A stretch of DNA of 64,000 bases from NCBI RefSeq assembly GCF_004337695.1, contig NZ_SJXJ01000010.1:62001-126000 (forward strand), written 5' to 3'. The notes under the pieces were generated by a model that ran no database searches, had not been told where the DNA came from, and saw only the letters and a program-made list of their open reading frames with translations. This document shows positions 33,544 to 43,656 of this stretch, piece by piece. This stretch comes from Tenacibaculum sp. M341 (GTDB lineage: Bacteria > Bacteroidota > Bacteroidia > Flavobacteriales > Flavobacteriaceae). A program made the position numbers and the translations under genes. Within the stretch, counting starts at the first letter, position 1. The number at the start of each line of letters is the position of its first letter.

Positions 33544-35214
33544 ATGAAAAAAAACTACCTATTAAGTATAGTCATTGTACTATCTCTATTTAATTTTCTA
33601 AATGCTCAAAACTCATTAAAAGTAATGAGTTTTAATAAGTTGTATACAACTAGTAATAGTTCTGTATTAAATGTTATTAGAGCTTCAGGGGCTGATGTAA
33701 TTGGATTACAAGAATCTTATGGAGCTTCTAGAAGTGTTGCTAATTCACTAGGCTTTTATCATTATGCTATGAGTAGTAGTGCCGCTGTAATTTCAAGATA
33801 TCCTATTACAGATACGAATTCGTCAGGTGTAGAAATTACATTGCCTGATGGTTTAGAAGTTTACGTGTTTAATGTGCATTTAACTTCATATCCTTATGAA
33901 CCTTATCAAATTAGAGATAGAAATATAAGAACAGAATCGCAAGCAATTAATTCAGCTAATAGAACAAGAGGTGCTGAAGTTACAAGATTGATTAATAATA
34001 TTCAGAATTGGGCTCCTTCAAATGCACCTGTTTTTGTATTGGGTGATTTTAATGAACCAAGTCATTTAGATTGGACATCGCGTGCTGCTAATGTTAGATT
34101 GCATGCTATAAAAGTTGCTTGGCCAGCAAGTACAAGAGTTACTAATATTGGAATGAAAGATTCTTGGAGAGCTGTATACCCAAATGAAATAACTAATCCA
34201 GGAGATACATGGACTCCTGTTAGATCTTCAAATGAAGTTTATGATAGAATTGATTTTGTGTATCATAGAGGAAATAATGTAAATGTTACGAATGCGGTTA
34301 GGTTTGGTCCTAGAAATGATGAAGCAGAATTTACATTAAACGGATTTACAAGTGATCATAGAGCAGTTATGGCAACTTACAATTTACCTGAAGGAAACTC
34401 AGGAGGAGGTGATAATGGAGGAGTAGATTATGGAAGTAATTTATTAAAGCAATCAAGTGCAGAGGAAAGTAATTTAAATAACTGGATTCAGGTTGCTGGA
34501 AATAGCAAACGAGTAAGAGGAGGACAAGGAGGGTATCCTTCTGCTAAAGAAGGAAACTATCTTTTTTACTTAGGAAATACAAGTACTGGAGAAATGTATC
34601 AAGATGTTGACGTAACAAATTACTCAGCTACGATTGATGCTGGTACTCAATCTTTTTTATTGAATGGATTTATCAGATCGTATTCAGGAAGAGATGAAGG
34701 AAGAATTAAAGTTGAATTTAGAAATAGTAATAATGTGGTTCTTGCAACTTTTGATTCAGGTTGGAAAAGCAATCAAAATACTTGGGAGGCAATTAAAGAT
34801 GAAAGATTAGCTCCTGTTGGAACAAGAAAAGTAAGAGTGTCTTTATTAAGTCAAAGAAATAGCGGAAGATCTAATGATGGATACATAGATGCTTTGAGTC
34901 TTTCAACTAAAACGAATACTGTTTCTAACAGATCTGTGAATCGCATAAATACATCAGATGATACGTCAAACACAAAGTTAATAACCAAAGCTTGGCCTAA
35001 TCCTGCGAAAGATTATATTCATATTAATTTTAGAGAACGTTTTACAGGAAAGTTAACGATTGTAAATATGTTAGGAGCTATTGAAAAGACAGAAGAAATA
35101 CATAATAGTACTAATACTGAGGTTTCAATTTTAGGAATTTCTAATGGTATTTATATGTTGGAGCTTGTATCAGAAGAAGGTGTTAAATACCGTCAAAAGA
35201 TGATTGTTGAATAA
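33544..35214 (+). CDS. Secreted endonuclease/exonuclease/phosphatase-family protein with T9SS sorting domain
   Basis: The 556-residue protein has a Sec signal peptide (MKKNYLLSIVIVLSLFNFLNA). Its EEP-fold domain (about 22-280) contains VMSFNKLYTT, DVIGLQESYG, FVLGDFNEPSH, DRIDFVYH and SDHRAVMATY, giving the Asn, Glu, Asp and His active-site residues of nuclease, sphingomyelinase or phosphodiesterase members. A second beta-rich domain (about 300-455) resembles a carbohydrate-binding jelly roll. The end WPNPAKDYIHINF...GIYMLELVSE matches the type A C-terminal domain that directs export through the type IX system and anchoring to the surface. Substrate is uncertain. Confidence 0.85.
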   Translation: MKKNYLLSIVIVLSLFNFLNAQNSLKVMSFNKLYTTSNSSVLNVIRASGADVIGLQESYGASRSVANSLGFYHYAMSSSAAVISRYPITDTNSSGVEITLPDGLEVYVFNVHLTSYPYEPYQIRDRNIRTESQAINSANRTRGAEVTRLINNIQNWAPSNAPVFVLGDFNEPSHLDWTSRAANVRLHAIKVAWPASTRVTNIGMKDSWRAVYPNEITNPGDTWTPVRSSNEVYDRIDFVYHRGNNVNVTNAVRFGPRNDEAEFTLNGFTSDHRAVMATYNLPEGNSGGGDNGGVDYGSNLLKQSSAEESNLNNWIQVAGNSKRVRGGQGGYPSAKEGNYLFYLGNTSTGEMYQDVDVTNYSATIDAGTQSFLLNGFIRSYSGRDEGRIKVEFRNSNNVVLATFDSGWKSNQNTWEAIKDERLAPVGTRKVRVSLLSQRNSGRSNDGYIDALSLSTKTNTVSNRSVNRINTSDDTSNTKLITKAWPNPAKDYIHINFRERFTGKLTIVNMLGAIEKTEEIHNSTNTEVSILGISNGIYMLELVSEEGVKYRQKMIVE

Positions 35215-35292
35215 ACGAAGAATTTGTTGTTTCTAAATGGTTTATTTTTAATTTGTTATCTTGATGGAGTTAACCATAATAAATTAAAAATC

Positions 35293-35454
35293 ATGTTAAA
35301 AAACATTTCAAGTTTAGGAACAACTTTAGAAAAAGAGGCACAAAAAACAATTAAAGGAGGTGGTCGTCCAAGGTGCTATAGCAATTACGATTGTTTTCTT
35401 GCTACTGGCGATCTTACTGATAGATGTATCAACAACTATTGTTTTTTCTTTTAA
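35293..35454 (+). CDS. Double-glycine-leader peptide, Cys-rich (bacteriocin-like)
   Basis: I chose the ATG at 35293. The 53-residue product starts MLKNISSLGTTLEKEAQKTI then KGGG. This is a double-Gly leader of the Bacteroidota type (LKNIS..LG..L.KE.QK.I.GG). The mature peptide would be about 30 residues, GRPRCYSNYDCFLATGDLTD plus RCINNYCFFF. It has four Cys and an aromatic, hydrophobic end. Such peptides are exported by peptidase-containing ABC transporters; none is in the window. A bacteriocin or signalling role is inferred. A strong terminator follows. Confidence 0.7.
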   Translation: MLKNISSLGTTLEKEAQKTIKGGGRPRCYSNYDCFLATGDLTDRCINNYCFFF

Positions 35455-35495
35455 ACTAAAGTTCGATTTTTAAAATCTTCAAAAGAATAATAAAA

Positions 35496-35536
35496 ACCGA
35501 TGGATAGTAGCTGTTACTATTCATCGGTTTTTTTAT
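35496..35536. terminator. Terminator after the double-glycine peptide gene
   Basis: AAAACCGATGGATAGTAGC pairs with GTTACTATTCATCGGTTTT with one G-T mismatch, followed by a T run. It also serves the convergent rlmF. Confidence 0.8.
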
Positions 35537-36393
35537 AATGTATTTATAAAGGACCAAGCAATAATTCTAGTTTTCTTATTGCCATGTTCCATTGGTATAA
35601 CTTTAAAAGAGGCTTTGAGTTTTTTTAATTGCTTTTCTATTTTTGGTAGATTTTCCTTTTTGGAAACTAATGAACTAAAAACACCAACTTGGTTTTTAAA
35701 GAGTGAACTTTGTTTGATCATTCTTTTAATAAATAATGCTTCACCACCATTGCACCAAAGTTCATTTGATTGACCTCCAAAGTTTAAAGAAAATGTTTTC
35801 TTATTGAGATTGCTTAATTTTTTTAAAGTACCTTTTGTAGCTTCTTCTTCTGAACTATGAAATGGAGGATTACAAATAGTAACATCAAAGAAATCATTTT
35901 CAGTAATAATTCCTTCAAAAATAAGAGCGTTATTGGTTTGATGTTTTAAAGTAACCTTTTCAGCTAGGTTGGTTGTAAAGTCGATGTTTTTTTGAGCTAT
36001 TTGAATGCTCTCAGCATTAATGTCACACCCAGTCATCTCCCATCCATATACCTGTGTTCCTAAAATAGTGTAAATAGCATTTGCACCAACGCCAACATCC
36101 AATCCTTTAATAAGTGTTTTATCTGAAGGAATCAAATCTGCGATATGGTGAATATAATCAACTCTACTAGGAACAGGCGGACATAAATATCCACTAGGTA
36201 ATTCCCAATTTTTCACATTATAAAAATGAATTAAAACAGCTTTATTTAAAGCTATAACAGCATCAGCGTTATGAAAGTCAATAGTTTCATTGTTGTAAGA
36301 ATTCATAAAAACAAATTCCTTCAATTTAGGGTTTGCCTTTATTAATTCTTTAAAATTATAATTTGAATTACGATGTATATTGTTTGGATGCAT
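35533..36393 (-). CDS. rlmF: 23S rRNA (adenine-1618-N6) methyltransferase
   Basis: The 286-residue protein matches RlmF/YbiN. The N-terminus is HPNNIHRNSNYNFKELIKAN. The SAM loop GLDVGVGANAIYTILG and the adenine-N6 methylase motif ICNPPFHSSEEEA follow, with WCNGGEALFIKRMI. It modifies 23S rRNA at A1618 in the assembling 50S subunit. It stands alone, convergent with the double-Gly peptide gene. Confidence 0.9.
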   Translation of the reverse strand: MHPNNIHRNSNYNFKELIKANPKLKEFVFMNSYNNETIDFHNADAVIALNKAVLIHFYNVKNWELPSGYLCPPVPSRVDYIHHIADLIPSDKTLIKGLDVGVGANAIYTILGTQVYGWEMTGCDINAESIQIAQKNIDFTTNLAEKVTLKHQTNNALIFEGIITENDFFDVTICNPPFHSSEEEATKGTLKKLSNLNKKTFSLNFGGQSNELWCNGGEALFIKRMIKQSSLFKNQVGVFSSLVSKKENLPKIEKQLKKLKASFKVIPMEHGNKKTRIIAWSFINTL

Positions 36394-36527
36394 ATAGAGT
36401 CCAAAAATACGGTAAATTCTAATTAATTATCAATTGTAAGTAAACAGTGTGCAGTTTTATAAATAAACAAAAAAGGTACAGGTTATTATATTACTGCAAA
36501 CTGAATGCTTTTTTACGATTGATAACT

Positions 36528-39014
36528 TTATTTCCAAGGGCCCAGTATCAATTTTAATTTTTTAGTTCCTTTCGGATATGAACCTGAAAATTCTGAAGGT
36601 ACCTGTGGTTGTTTTCCAATATTTTTACCAACAGGATTTTCATCATAAGCAAACCCATAAGCTTTTGCCATATAATCACCTTTAGCTGATGTTACTTTGT
36701 TTTTAGGTAAAGAGAAAATGTGTTGTCCGTTAACTTTAGCAGTATGCATAAAATAAGAGAATACATTTTGAGGTTGATTATTTGGATACCATTTACTTTC
36801 ATCAGCCCAATTTTTGGTTGTATGTCCTTCAGATGTAGTGTCTTCATATTCAACCAAAGCAATTCCTCTGTTTAAAGCAGTGCTTATTTGATTTTCAATT
36901 CCATTAACAACAGTTTGATAGTTTTTGCTATTGTAACGAAATGTACCATCAGCAAATAAACCAATTCCAGCAAAAGTCATTTGACCAGGTGAATAATAAT
37001 ACTGAGTTGGAGCTTTGGCAAACTTATAAGGAAGTGTTGGTGAACTACATTTAGTTTTGGTATTTACATTAACTGAAACAATACCTTTACTATTTGTATT
37101 CACTTTAGTTATTTGTGTTTTACCGTCAATAGCACAGCCATTACTACTAACATACATTCCTTCTACTAATTTGGTGTTTGTTGGTAGTGTATTTGTAAAA
37201 GTTAATACTTTATTTTTTATAGAACCTGTAATTGCTTGCCTTGTGTTAGTAGTCGGATTTTTGTATGAAACAATAGCAAAATCAACGGGATTAAAAACAT
37301 AAAGTGTTTTAGAACCACTACTTGTAAATTTTAAAGCATCGTGTGTATTGTTGGTATTAGGAAAAGGTTGGTTTTGAACAGGTGTAACAGTATAGTTTTT
37401 CTGAAAAGAATTGGTGCCATTTTGCCAAATGTTCATATTCAAAGTAGTACTTGTAAATATCGTATTTAGGGCATCATTAAAAACAGTTTCTAATTCACTA
37501 ATGTTTTTTTGAAGGTATAACCCAGGGTTAATTAAAGCTGTTATATCACTATCTAAATTTTGATACAAATCTTTGTAAGCATCAATTGCATTACTGTTTT
37601 CAATAAAAGGTTTGTAACTAGCAGTAATTTGTTTGCTTGTTATGTTTGCAGGCTGACCAATTCTGTCTAACTCTGTGCCATTTTTATCTTGTGCAATAAT
37701 CGATAAAGGAAAGAAAAAACCATCAACAGAAGAAACATCTATATATAAAGCTTTATCTTTTTTAAAAGTTGCTTCAATATAACTAAAATGTGGAAATGCT
37801 TGTTGAGGTGGATTGGCAACTTGAGAGACACTTGCACCTGAGTTACTATATGAAAAACCTAAGTTTTTATTCAATGTTTTGTTCGAGTTATCCTTATAGG
37901 TTTTAGATGTATTTGCTACAAAAAAATAAATTCTAGCTCCAACAATAGGGTTTGTATTACTTAGTTCTATGGAAGTAATTTCTGTTCCTAACTCATAAGA
38001 TTCTATATAACCAGAACTTTTTTTAATATCTTCAAAGCTAGCTTTTAGGGTAGTAGGGTTTACCTTAAGCATTTTTTTAGAGTTTGTGCTGTAGCCTAAA
38101 ACATATATTTTGTAATTACTACTTAGTTTGGTAGCATTCTTTAATGAAAGAGTATAAATACTGTCAGATTTGTTACTGAGATATTTAAATGTTGAATTAA
38201 CGTTTGTTTTAGAACTTTGTGATTGTGAAATAGCTGTAACGTTTATTGTCTGTCCTTTTGAAACTGTAGGATTTTTAACGGTTAATACATTATCTGATTG
38301 CACATTAATATTTGTACCTCCTTTGGTTCCAAAGTTTATAGCTTGAACACCTGACAAATATTTTCCTTTAATGGTAATTAATTTATTTCCTTTTACTGAT
38401 GATGAATCTGGGCTAATCTTTTTTATTTCAGGTAAACAATATGTAAATGAAGCTTCATTTTTTTTAGAAAGTTTGCCTTGAACCTTTACTCGCACATTAA
38501 CAGTTCCTGATTTTTGTGTTGGGTTTTTTACAGTAATAATACTGTCATTTAATGGTGAAGCTGGGCTACTAGCACTTCCGAATTTTACAGTGGTTGCACC
38601 TGATAAGTATTTCCCTTTTATGGTAATTTTCTTATTTCCGATTAAGGCTGTGCTGTCCGGACTAACCGATGTTATTGTAGGTAGTTTAAAAGTAAATTTA
38701 GTATTAAGTTTTTGTTTTTTTGAACCAAATAAAAATGTAACATCTACACTTTGAGGTTTGCTTACTTTTGGTGTTTTTACAGTGATTAAATTAGAATCAA
38801 CAGTTATATTATTAGAAGGTACGCCTACTTTTCCAAAGAGAATAGTGGGTTTATTGCTTGGCGAAAAACCTGAACCTTTAAATTTTACAGTATTTGTATA
38901 CAATGAACCAGAAGTAGGACTCATTGAGGTAACTTTTTGAGCATTTAGTTGTATTGTACATGCAATTAAGCAACATACAGCTGTAATTGTTTGATAATAG
39001 TAATTAGCATTCAT
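36528..39014 (-). CDS. Secreted TIG-repeat protein with GH64-like beta-1,3-glucanase domain
   Basis: The 828-residue protein has a signal peptide (MNANYYYQTITAVCC...LNAQ). Three TIG/IPT immunoglobulin-like repeats follow (about 30-110, 110-195, 195-280), each with a GKYLSG- or GSGFSP-type loop. The C-terminal part, from HFSYIEATFKKDKALYIDVS, then VDGFFFPLSII and MTFAGIGLFADGT...ALNRGIALVEY, resembles GH64 laminaripentaose-producing beta-1,3-glucanase. This is judged from recalled motifs. It would act on laminarin-type glucan outside the cell, fitting the PUL at 46,555-55,926, although it is about 10 kb away and on the opposite strand. Confidence 0.7.
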   Translation of the reverse strand: MNANYYYQTITAVCCLIACTIQLNAQKVTSMSPTSGSLYTNTVKFKGSGFSPSNKPTILFGKVGVPSNNITVDSNLITVKTPKVSKPQSVDVTFLFGSKKQKLNTKFTFKLPTITSVSPDSTALIGNKKITIKGKYLSGATTVKFGSASSPASPLNDSIITVKNPTQKSGTVNVRVKVQGKLSKKNEASFTYCLPEIKKISPDSSSVKGNKLITIKGKYLSGVQAINFGTKGGTNINVQSDNVLTVKNPTVSKGQTINVTAISQSQSSKTNVNSTFKYLSNKSDSIYTLSLKNATKLSSNYKIYVLGYSTNSKKMLKVNPTTLKASFEDIKKSSGYIESYELGTEITSIELSNTNPIVGARIYFFVANTSKTYKDNSNKTLNKNLGFSYSNSGASVSQVANPPQQAFPHFSYIEATFKKDKALYIDVSSVDGFFFPLSIIAQDKNGTELDRIGQPANITSKQITASYKPFIENSNAIDAYKDLYQNLDSDITALINPGLYLQKNISELETVFNDALNTIFTSTTLNMNIWQNGTNSFQKNYTVTPVQNQPFPNTNNTHDALKFTSSGSKTLYVFNPVDFAIVSYKNPTTNTRQAITGSIKNKVLTFTNTLPTNTKLVEGMYVSSNGCAIDGKTQITKVNTNSKGIVSVNVNTKTKCSSPTLPYKFAKAPTQYYYSPGQMTFAGIGLFADGTFRYNSKNYQTVVNGIENQISTALNRGIALVEYEDTTSEGHTTKNWADESKWYPNNQPQNVFSYFMHTAKVNGQHIFSLPKNKVTSAKGDYMAKAYGFAYDENPVGKNIGKQPQVPSEFSGSYPKGTKKLKLILGPWK

Positions 39015-39224
39015 AATTAGTCCCTTTAAATTTTACAGATGTTTTACGAGATAAAATTATTCACAGTTGCATTACTTTTTTTCAAAATACCCATGAGAGT
39101 GGTTAAAAATGGAAAGAAAGCATTATTTTAATTCATCAAGTAATAATTGAAAAAAGTTATTCAATACTGTATTTCTAGTTATTCATATTGATATAGAATT
39201 CTAAAAAATGTCTAAGTTTGCGTT

Positions 39225-39896
39225 ATGGTTAACGAAGATTTATTAAAGTATTTAGAGGCGTTTGTAACTGACGAAAGAAAAGAGAAATTTAATGATGTAT
39301 TAGCAGAAAGGACGCGTCATTTTACTGTGGTTTTAGAAAATGTTTTTCAACCACATAATAGTAGTGCTGTAATTAGAAGTTGCGATGTATTTGGTGTTCA
39401 AGATGTGTATACTATTGAAGATGATTATTTAAGAAAAGTATCAAGAAAAATAGCAAGAGGAAGCCAAAAGTGGTTAAATTTTAATCGTTTTAAATCAGAA
39501 AATAACAATACAGAAGAGTGTTATAAAGCCTTAAAAAAGGAAGGATATCAAATTATTGCCACCACACCACATAATGAATCATGTTATTTATCAGATTTTG
39601 ATATCAGTAAAAAGTCTGCTTTTGTTTTTGGATTAGAAAAAGAAGGTGTTTCAGATTTTATGATGGAAAATGCAGATGGATATTTAAAAATTCCAATGGT
39701 AGGTTTTACTGAAAGTTTGAATATTTCAGTAGCAGCTGCAATTATTTTACAAGATGTAACTACTCGTTTAAGAAGTTCAGATATCAATTGGAAACTAACC
39801 GATGAAGAAAAACGTGTGATTTATAATTCATGGATACAGACAACGATTAAAAACCTTGATAAACACAAGGCAAACTTTTTTAACAATCAGAAATAG
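39225..39896 (+). CDS. trmH: tRNA (guanosine-18-2'-O) methyltransferase
   Basis: The 223-residue SpoU/TrmD-type (SPOUT) protein has LENVFQPHNSSAVIRSCDVF near the start, FVFGLEKEGVSDFMMENADG and IPMVGFTESLNISVAAAIIL at the knot, with the catalytic Arg in the first motif. It methylates the ribose of G18 in tRNA. Short C-terminal extension HKANFFNNQ. It is monocistronic and convergent with the SDR gene. Confidence 0.88.
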   Translation: MVNEDLLKYLEAFVTDERKEKFNDVLAERTRHFTVVLENVFQPHNSSAVIRSCDVFGVQDVYTIEDDYLRKVSRKIARGSQKWLNFNRFKSENNNTEECYKALKKEGYQIIATTPHNESCYLSDFDISKKSAFVFGLEKEGVSDFMMENADGYLKIPMVGFTESLNISVAAAIILQDVTTRLRSSDINWKLTDEEKRVIYNSWIQTTIKNLDKHKANFFNNQK

Positions 39897-39930
39897 TAGG
39901 CTATAACTGTTAAATAATTATCCTAAGTTA

Positions 39931-40818
39931 CTAGTTGCGATAGACAGCCTTTAAAGCATCATTTAAATCAGTGTATTCAAATTGATAATGGTTAGAAACT
40001 TTCGTTGCTGAAATTCTACTTCCTTCTAAAACAATAACACTCATTTCGCCCAAAATTGTTTTTAAAATAAAACTAGGTACGTTAAAAGGTGTGACAGGTT
40101 TCTTTAATACTTTACCTAATTCTTTGGTGAAAGAAGCATTCGTTTGATGTTGTGGAGCAACAGCATTAAAAATTCCTGAGAAAGAACTGTCGTCAACAGC
40201 TTTTACATATAAATTGCATAGATCTTCAATGTGAATCCATGGTAAATATTGTTTTCCTTTACCTAAAGCAGATAAAAATAGGGGAGTGTTCATCTTTTTT
40301 AAAGCACCACCATTTTTACTTAAAACTACACCCGTTCTTAAAATGGTAACAGGAGTATTTATTTGTTGAAATTGTAGAGCTGCTTTTTCCCAGTTGATAC
40401 AAATCTCTGAAATGAAATCATTACCAGATGCATCCTCTTCTTTAAAAATAGTTTCAGAAGTAATAGCTCCGTAATAACTAATACCAGATGAAGAAATGAA
40501 TCCTTTTAAAGGAACATTTAATTTTTTTACATACGAAAACAACAAATTAGCAGATTCAACTCTACTATCCATTAATTCTTTTCGTCTTTTAGCAGACCAT
40601 TTCTTTTCAGCAATACCAGCACCGGCTAAATGAATGATATAATCAACACCATCAAAAGCTTTTTCATCAATAAATTGTTCTTTAATATTCCATTTAAAAT
40701 GAAACGCTTCTCTCGGGTTTCTAGTTAAAATAATACATTCATGATTATTTTGTTGTAGCTTGTTTTGAAGCAATTTTCCGATCAAACCAGTTCCTCCGGT
40801 GATTAATATTTTAGCCAT
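39931..40818 (-). CDS. NAD(P)-dependent epimerase-type protein, TIGR01777 family (YfcH)
   Basis: The 295-residue protein has the Rossmann motif ILITGGTGLIGKLLQNKLQQ and GVDYIIHLAGAGIAEKKWSA, which identify the TIGR01777/YfcH branch of atypical SDRs. SSGISYYGA and PWIHIEDLCNLYVKAVDDSS follow. Substrate unknown; homologues are sometimes linked to cell division. A terminator (40829-40861) separates it from the upstream metalloprotease. Confidence 0.85.
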   Translation of the reverse strand: MAKILITGGTGLIGKLLQNKLQQNNHECIILTRNPREAFHFKWNIKEQFIDEKAFDGVDYIIHLAGAGIAEKKWSAKRRKELMDSRVESANLLFSYVKKLNVPLKGFISSSGISYYGAITSETIFKEEDASGNDFISEICINWEKAALQFQQINTPVTILRTGVVLSKNGGALKKMNTPLFLSALGKGKQYLPWIHIEDLCNLYVKAVDDSSFSGIFNAVAPQHQTNASFTKELGKVLKKPVTPFNVPSFILKTILGEMSVIVLEGSRISATKVSNHYQFEYTDLNDALKAVYRN

Positions 40819-40828
40819 ACTGTAAAAA

Positions 40829-40861
40829 TAAAAAATCCGAAATTATTTAGCTTCGGATTTT
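40829..40861 (-). terminator. Terminator after the metalloprotease gene
   Basis: AAAAAATCCGAA / TTCGGATTTTT hairpin between the two minus-strand genes, followed by an AT-rich tail. Confidence 0.65.
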
Positions 40862-40886
40862 TATAATTATTTGTAGTTAAAAACGT

Positions 40887-43493
40887 TTATTTAACTTCTT
40901 TTAAAGAATTTGTGATTAACGTTTTTATTTGGTTTTTATGAGCTTTGGTAGCAATATCTCCAGTGTTATTTGCTACTAAACTTTTAATTCTTTTTAAATT
41001 ATACAAAGCCATTGCTTTAGCAGCATTTGTATAACCTCTACCTTTATTTCCACTTAATACTATGTTGATTAGCATTTTTGTGTATTCAGTTTGTAAGTTT
41101 TGACGGAAAGAATTTACAGAACCATAAATATCGTTTTTAAAGATAGCATTGTTTAAATCTGTCATAAACTCAGATAATTTATACTTGTTTCCGTATAATT
41201 CAGAATCAGAAATTCTTTGTAATGTATTCATGTGTAAAATATGATTTAACACTCTTTTCTGATATGATAAAACTTGCGCATGAATTTTTGGATCTTCTGG
41301 TCCAGCAAAGAAATTATAACCTCTACGTTGATTTGCTAAAAAGTTATAAAGATCAGCAGGAGCTTTAAAAGCATTTGGAGCAAAAATATACGTTTTTAAT
41401 GCATTCATAGCTCTTTTTTGATCGGCATAACTAACCGGAGTATAAGGTTGTGTAGCACCTTCTTGTCCGTGTACAACTCTCTCAACATACACACCACCAA
41501 TAAATCTAGAAATAACATCTCCAGCTCTGGCAGATTGCCCACTTAAAGTGTAGTATGCATTTCTTAATTCTTGATATGTTTTTCCTGGTTTAGAAAGATT
41601 GTCTTTTATTTTACGAATCATGTTATTAGCTAACTTAATTCGATCTACAGAATATGTAATTTGATCATTAGATAAATCACCAGTCATTACTCTAGGGTCA
41701 ATTGCTTTACCAGCAGCACGCATATCATCAGCGTCATTACCAAAAATTAACTCAGGTTTTGTAGATAAAGCCAATAAAGCATCTCTTTCAGCTTCATTTT
41801 TAAAAGGAGTATATCCAAATTGAATTGCCCAAAGATCATAAGGTCCAACAGCAGTATCGTAATATTGTCCTTGTTTACTTCTATCTAAAGTTAAGTTGAT
41901 AGCTGCATAGTCCATAACAGAACCAGTTAAACATTTCCCTTCTATAAATTCTGGATCTGCTAATTGAGCAGGAGAAAATAATTGACTAGCTTTCATATTA
42001 TGATTTAAACCTAAAGTATGTCCAACTTCATGCATAATTAAAGCAATCATCGCTTCTTTTTTGATAGACTTCATTTCTAAATCAGAAGCACCAGAAGCAG
42101 CTAAAACAGCTTGTCCAAATAAAGTATTCTCATGCATTACATGTCCGGCAGAACATAAAACATGGTTATGTTCATCAGATAAAGCATGCATAGCTTCGTT
42201 TTCTGAAGTAGAATTAGATACAGAATTTAAAATACGCTCTAATTTTACTCTGTTCGTAAAATGAACATATTCTAACATAATATCTGCTCCTAAAATTTCA
42301 CCAGTTCTAGGATTTACAAAACTAGGTCCATAACCACCAAAAGGAGGATTTGGAGAAGAAGTCCAACGTAATACATTATAACGAATATCACCAGCATCCC
42401 AATCCGCATCGTCTGGTTGTGTTTTTACAACCATAGCATTTTTAAAACCAGCTTTTTCAAAAGCTACATTCCATGCTAAAACACCTTGTTTAATAGTTTC
42501 TCTCCATTCTATAGGAGTAGAATTTTCTATCCACCAAGTAATTGGAGTAACAGGTTCAGAAATAGCAGCAGAAGGATCTTTTTTAACTAATCTCCAACGG
42601 TGTACTAAATCTCTGTAATTAGTAGTTTCTGTACTAGTCATATCATTTACTTGCGTAGCAAAATATCCAACACGAGCATCATCCAAGCGGATATCATATC
42701 CTTTTTCAGGCATATTCATAAAAGTATGAAATACTTTAATAGAAACATATCTACCATCTTTAATAGCTCTAGAACCTCCATTTAAAACACTAGGATTGTT
42801 ATATACATATTCCGTTTTAATATTTGTGTTTTCAGGATAGTTGTTAATACTATTAATTTTAGATTTGTTTTTATCAAAACGTCCTAATTTGAAAGAAAAT
42901 GGAGAACCTCCAGGGAAGTTTGGTAATTTAATTCTTGTTAATGTTTCAGATAAAAATAATCCGTTAGCATCAATTAAATATTCTCCTTTTTCATCATCAG
43001 TAGCTAAAATTTTAGAACTAGATATAATTGCATCACTTGTGTTAGCTTCAGCAGATTTAGCGATAGCATTATTTTGATCAAAATAGAAAGAGGTATTTGG
43101 TGCTACAAACTCTATTTTATTAAAATACTTTTTAATGTTAATAATACTAGACGCTCTGTAAGCCCCTCTAAAAGCATTTGCCTCAGTTACACCATCAGCA
43201 ATTTGAGAAAAATAGATAAAATCTTTATCTAATTGATCTTTTTTAACTAACAGTTTTACATCTCCAGTAATTGAGTCTTGAAAAACAGTAAATAAACCTT
43301 CGATTTTGTTGCTCTTTTTTGTTAAATCAGCAATGGTTTTTTTAGGTTTTTCTTTTTTCTTCATAGGCATCTCTGTAGTTGCCCCTTTCTTTTTCTTTTT
43401 TCTTTTTTTCCTCTGTGCATCTATATCATTTATCCCCAAAAAGATTAGAGCCAAGAAGATAGATAGTAATACCCTTGGTCGTTTTGTATACAT
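40887..43493 (-). CDS. Zinc-dependent metalloprotease (DUF5117/DUF5118 type)
   Basis: The 868-residue protein has a signal peptide (VLLSIFLALIFLGINDIDAQ). A strongly basic linker follows, including KKRKKKKKGATTEMPMKKKE. The zinc site HEVGHTLGLNHN at about residue 487 is the metzincin HExxHxxGxxH. The Met-turn is near GSVMDYAAINLT. This matches the Bacteroidota M10-like family with DUF5117 and DUF5118 domains. It is probably a periplasmic or outer-membrane-associated protein. It is a single gene; the A/T-rich region upstream holds no other gene. Confidence 0.88.
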   Translation of the reverse strand: MYTKRPRVLLSIFLALIFLGINDIDAQRKKRKKKKKGATTEMPMKKKEKPKKTIADLTKKSNKIEGLFTVFQDSITGDVKLLVKKDQLDKDFIYFSQIADGVTEANAFRGAYRASSIINIKKYFNKIEFVAPNTSFYFDQNNAIAKSAEANTSDAIISSSKILATDDEKGEYLIDANGLFLSETLTRIKLPNFPGGSPFSFKLGRFDKNKSKINSINNYPENTNIKTEYVYNNPSVLNGGSRAIKDGRYVSIKVFHTFMNMPEKGYDIRLDDARVGYFATQVNDMTSTETTNYRDLVHRWRLVKKDPSAAISEPVTPITWWIENSTPIEWRETIKQGVLAWNVAFEKAGFKNAMVVKTQPDDADWDAGDIRYNVLRWTSSPNPPFGGYGPSFVNPRTGEILGADIMLEYVHFTNRVKLERILNSVSNSTSENEAMHALSDEHNHVLCSAGHVMHENTLFGQAVLAASGASDLEMKSIKKEAMIALIMHEVGHTLGLNHNMKASQLFSPAQLADPEFIEGKCLTGSVMDYAAINLTLDRSKQGQYYDTAVGPYDLWAIQFGYTPFKNEAERDALLALSTKPELIFGNDADDMRAAGKAIDPRVMTGDLSNDQITYSVDRIKLANNMIRKIKDNLSKPGKTYQELRNAYYTLSGQSARAGDVISRFIGGVYVERVVHGQEGATQPYTPVSYADQKRAMNALKTYIFAPNAFKAPADLYNFLANQRRGYNFFAGPEDPKIHAQVLSYQKRVLNHILHMNTLQRISDSELYGNKYKLSEFMTDLNNAIFKNDIYGSVNSFRQNLQTEYTKMLINIVLSGNKGRGYTNAAKAMALYNLKRIKSLVANNTGDIATKAHKNQIKTLITNSLKEVK

Positions 43494-43596
43494 ATTTTTA
43501 TCCGTTTGTTTTTTAATTTAAAGCAAAAGTATTGTTAATTTATACCTATTACTGTTAATGAAATGATAAATATAGACGTGATTAAGTTGGTTTTAA

Positions 43597-43640
43597 ATAA
43601 AAAAAGAGAACAAACTTTTGGTTTATTCTCTTTTTTTATA
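43597..43640 (-). terminator. Terminator after DUF6249 gene
   Basis: AAAAAAAGAGAACAAAC and GTTTATTCTCTTTTTTT form a long stem just after the stop of the 43657-44007 gene. The T tract lies on both strands, so it works in either direction. Confidence 0.7.
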
Positions 43641-43656
43641 AAAAGTGATTGATTTT

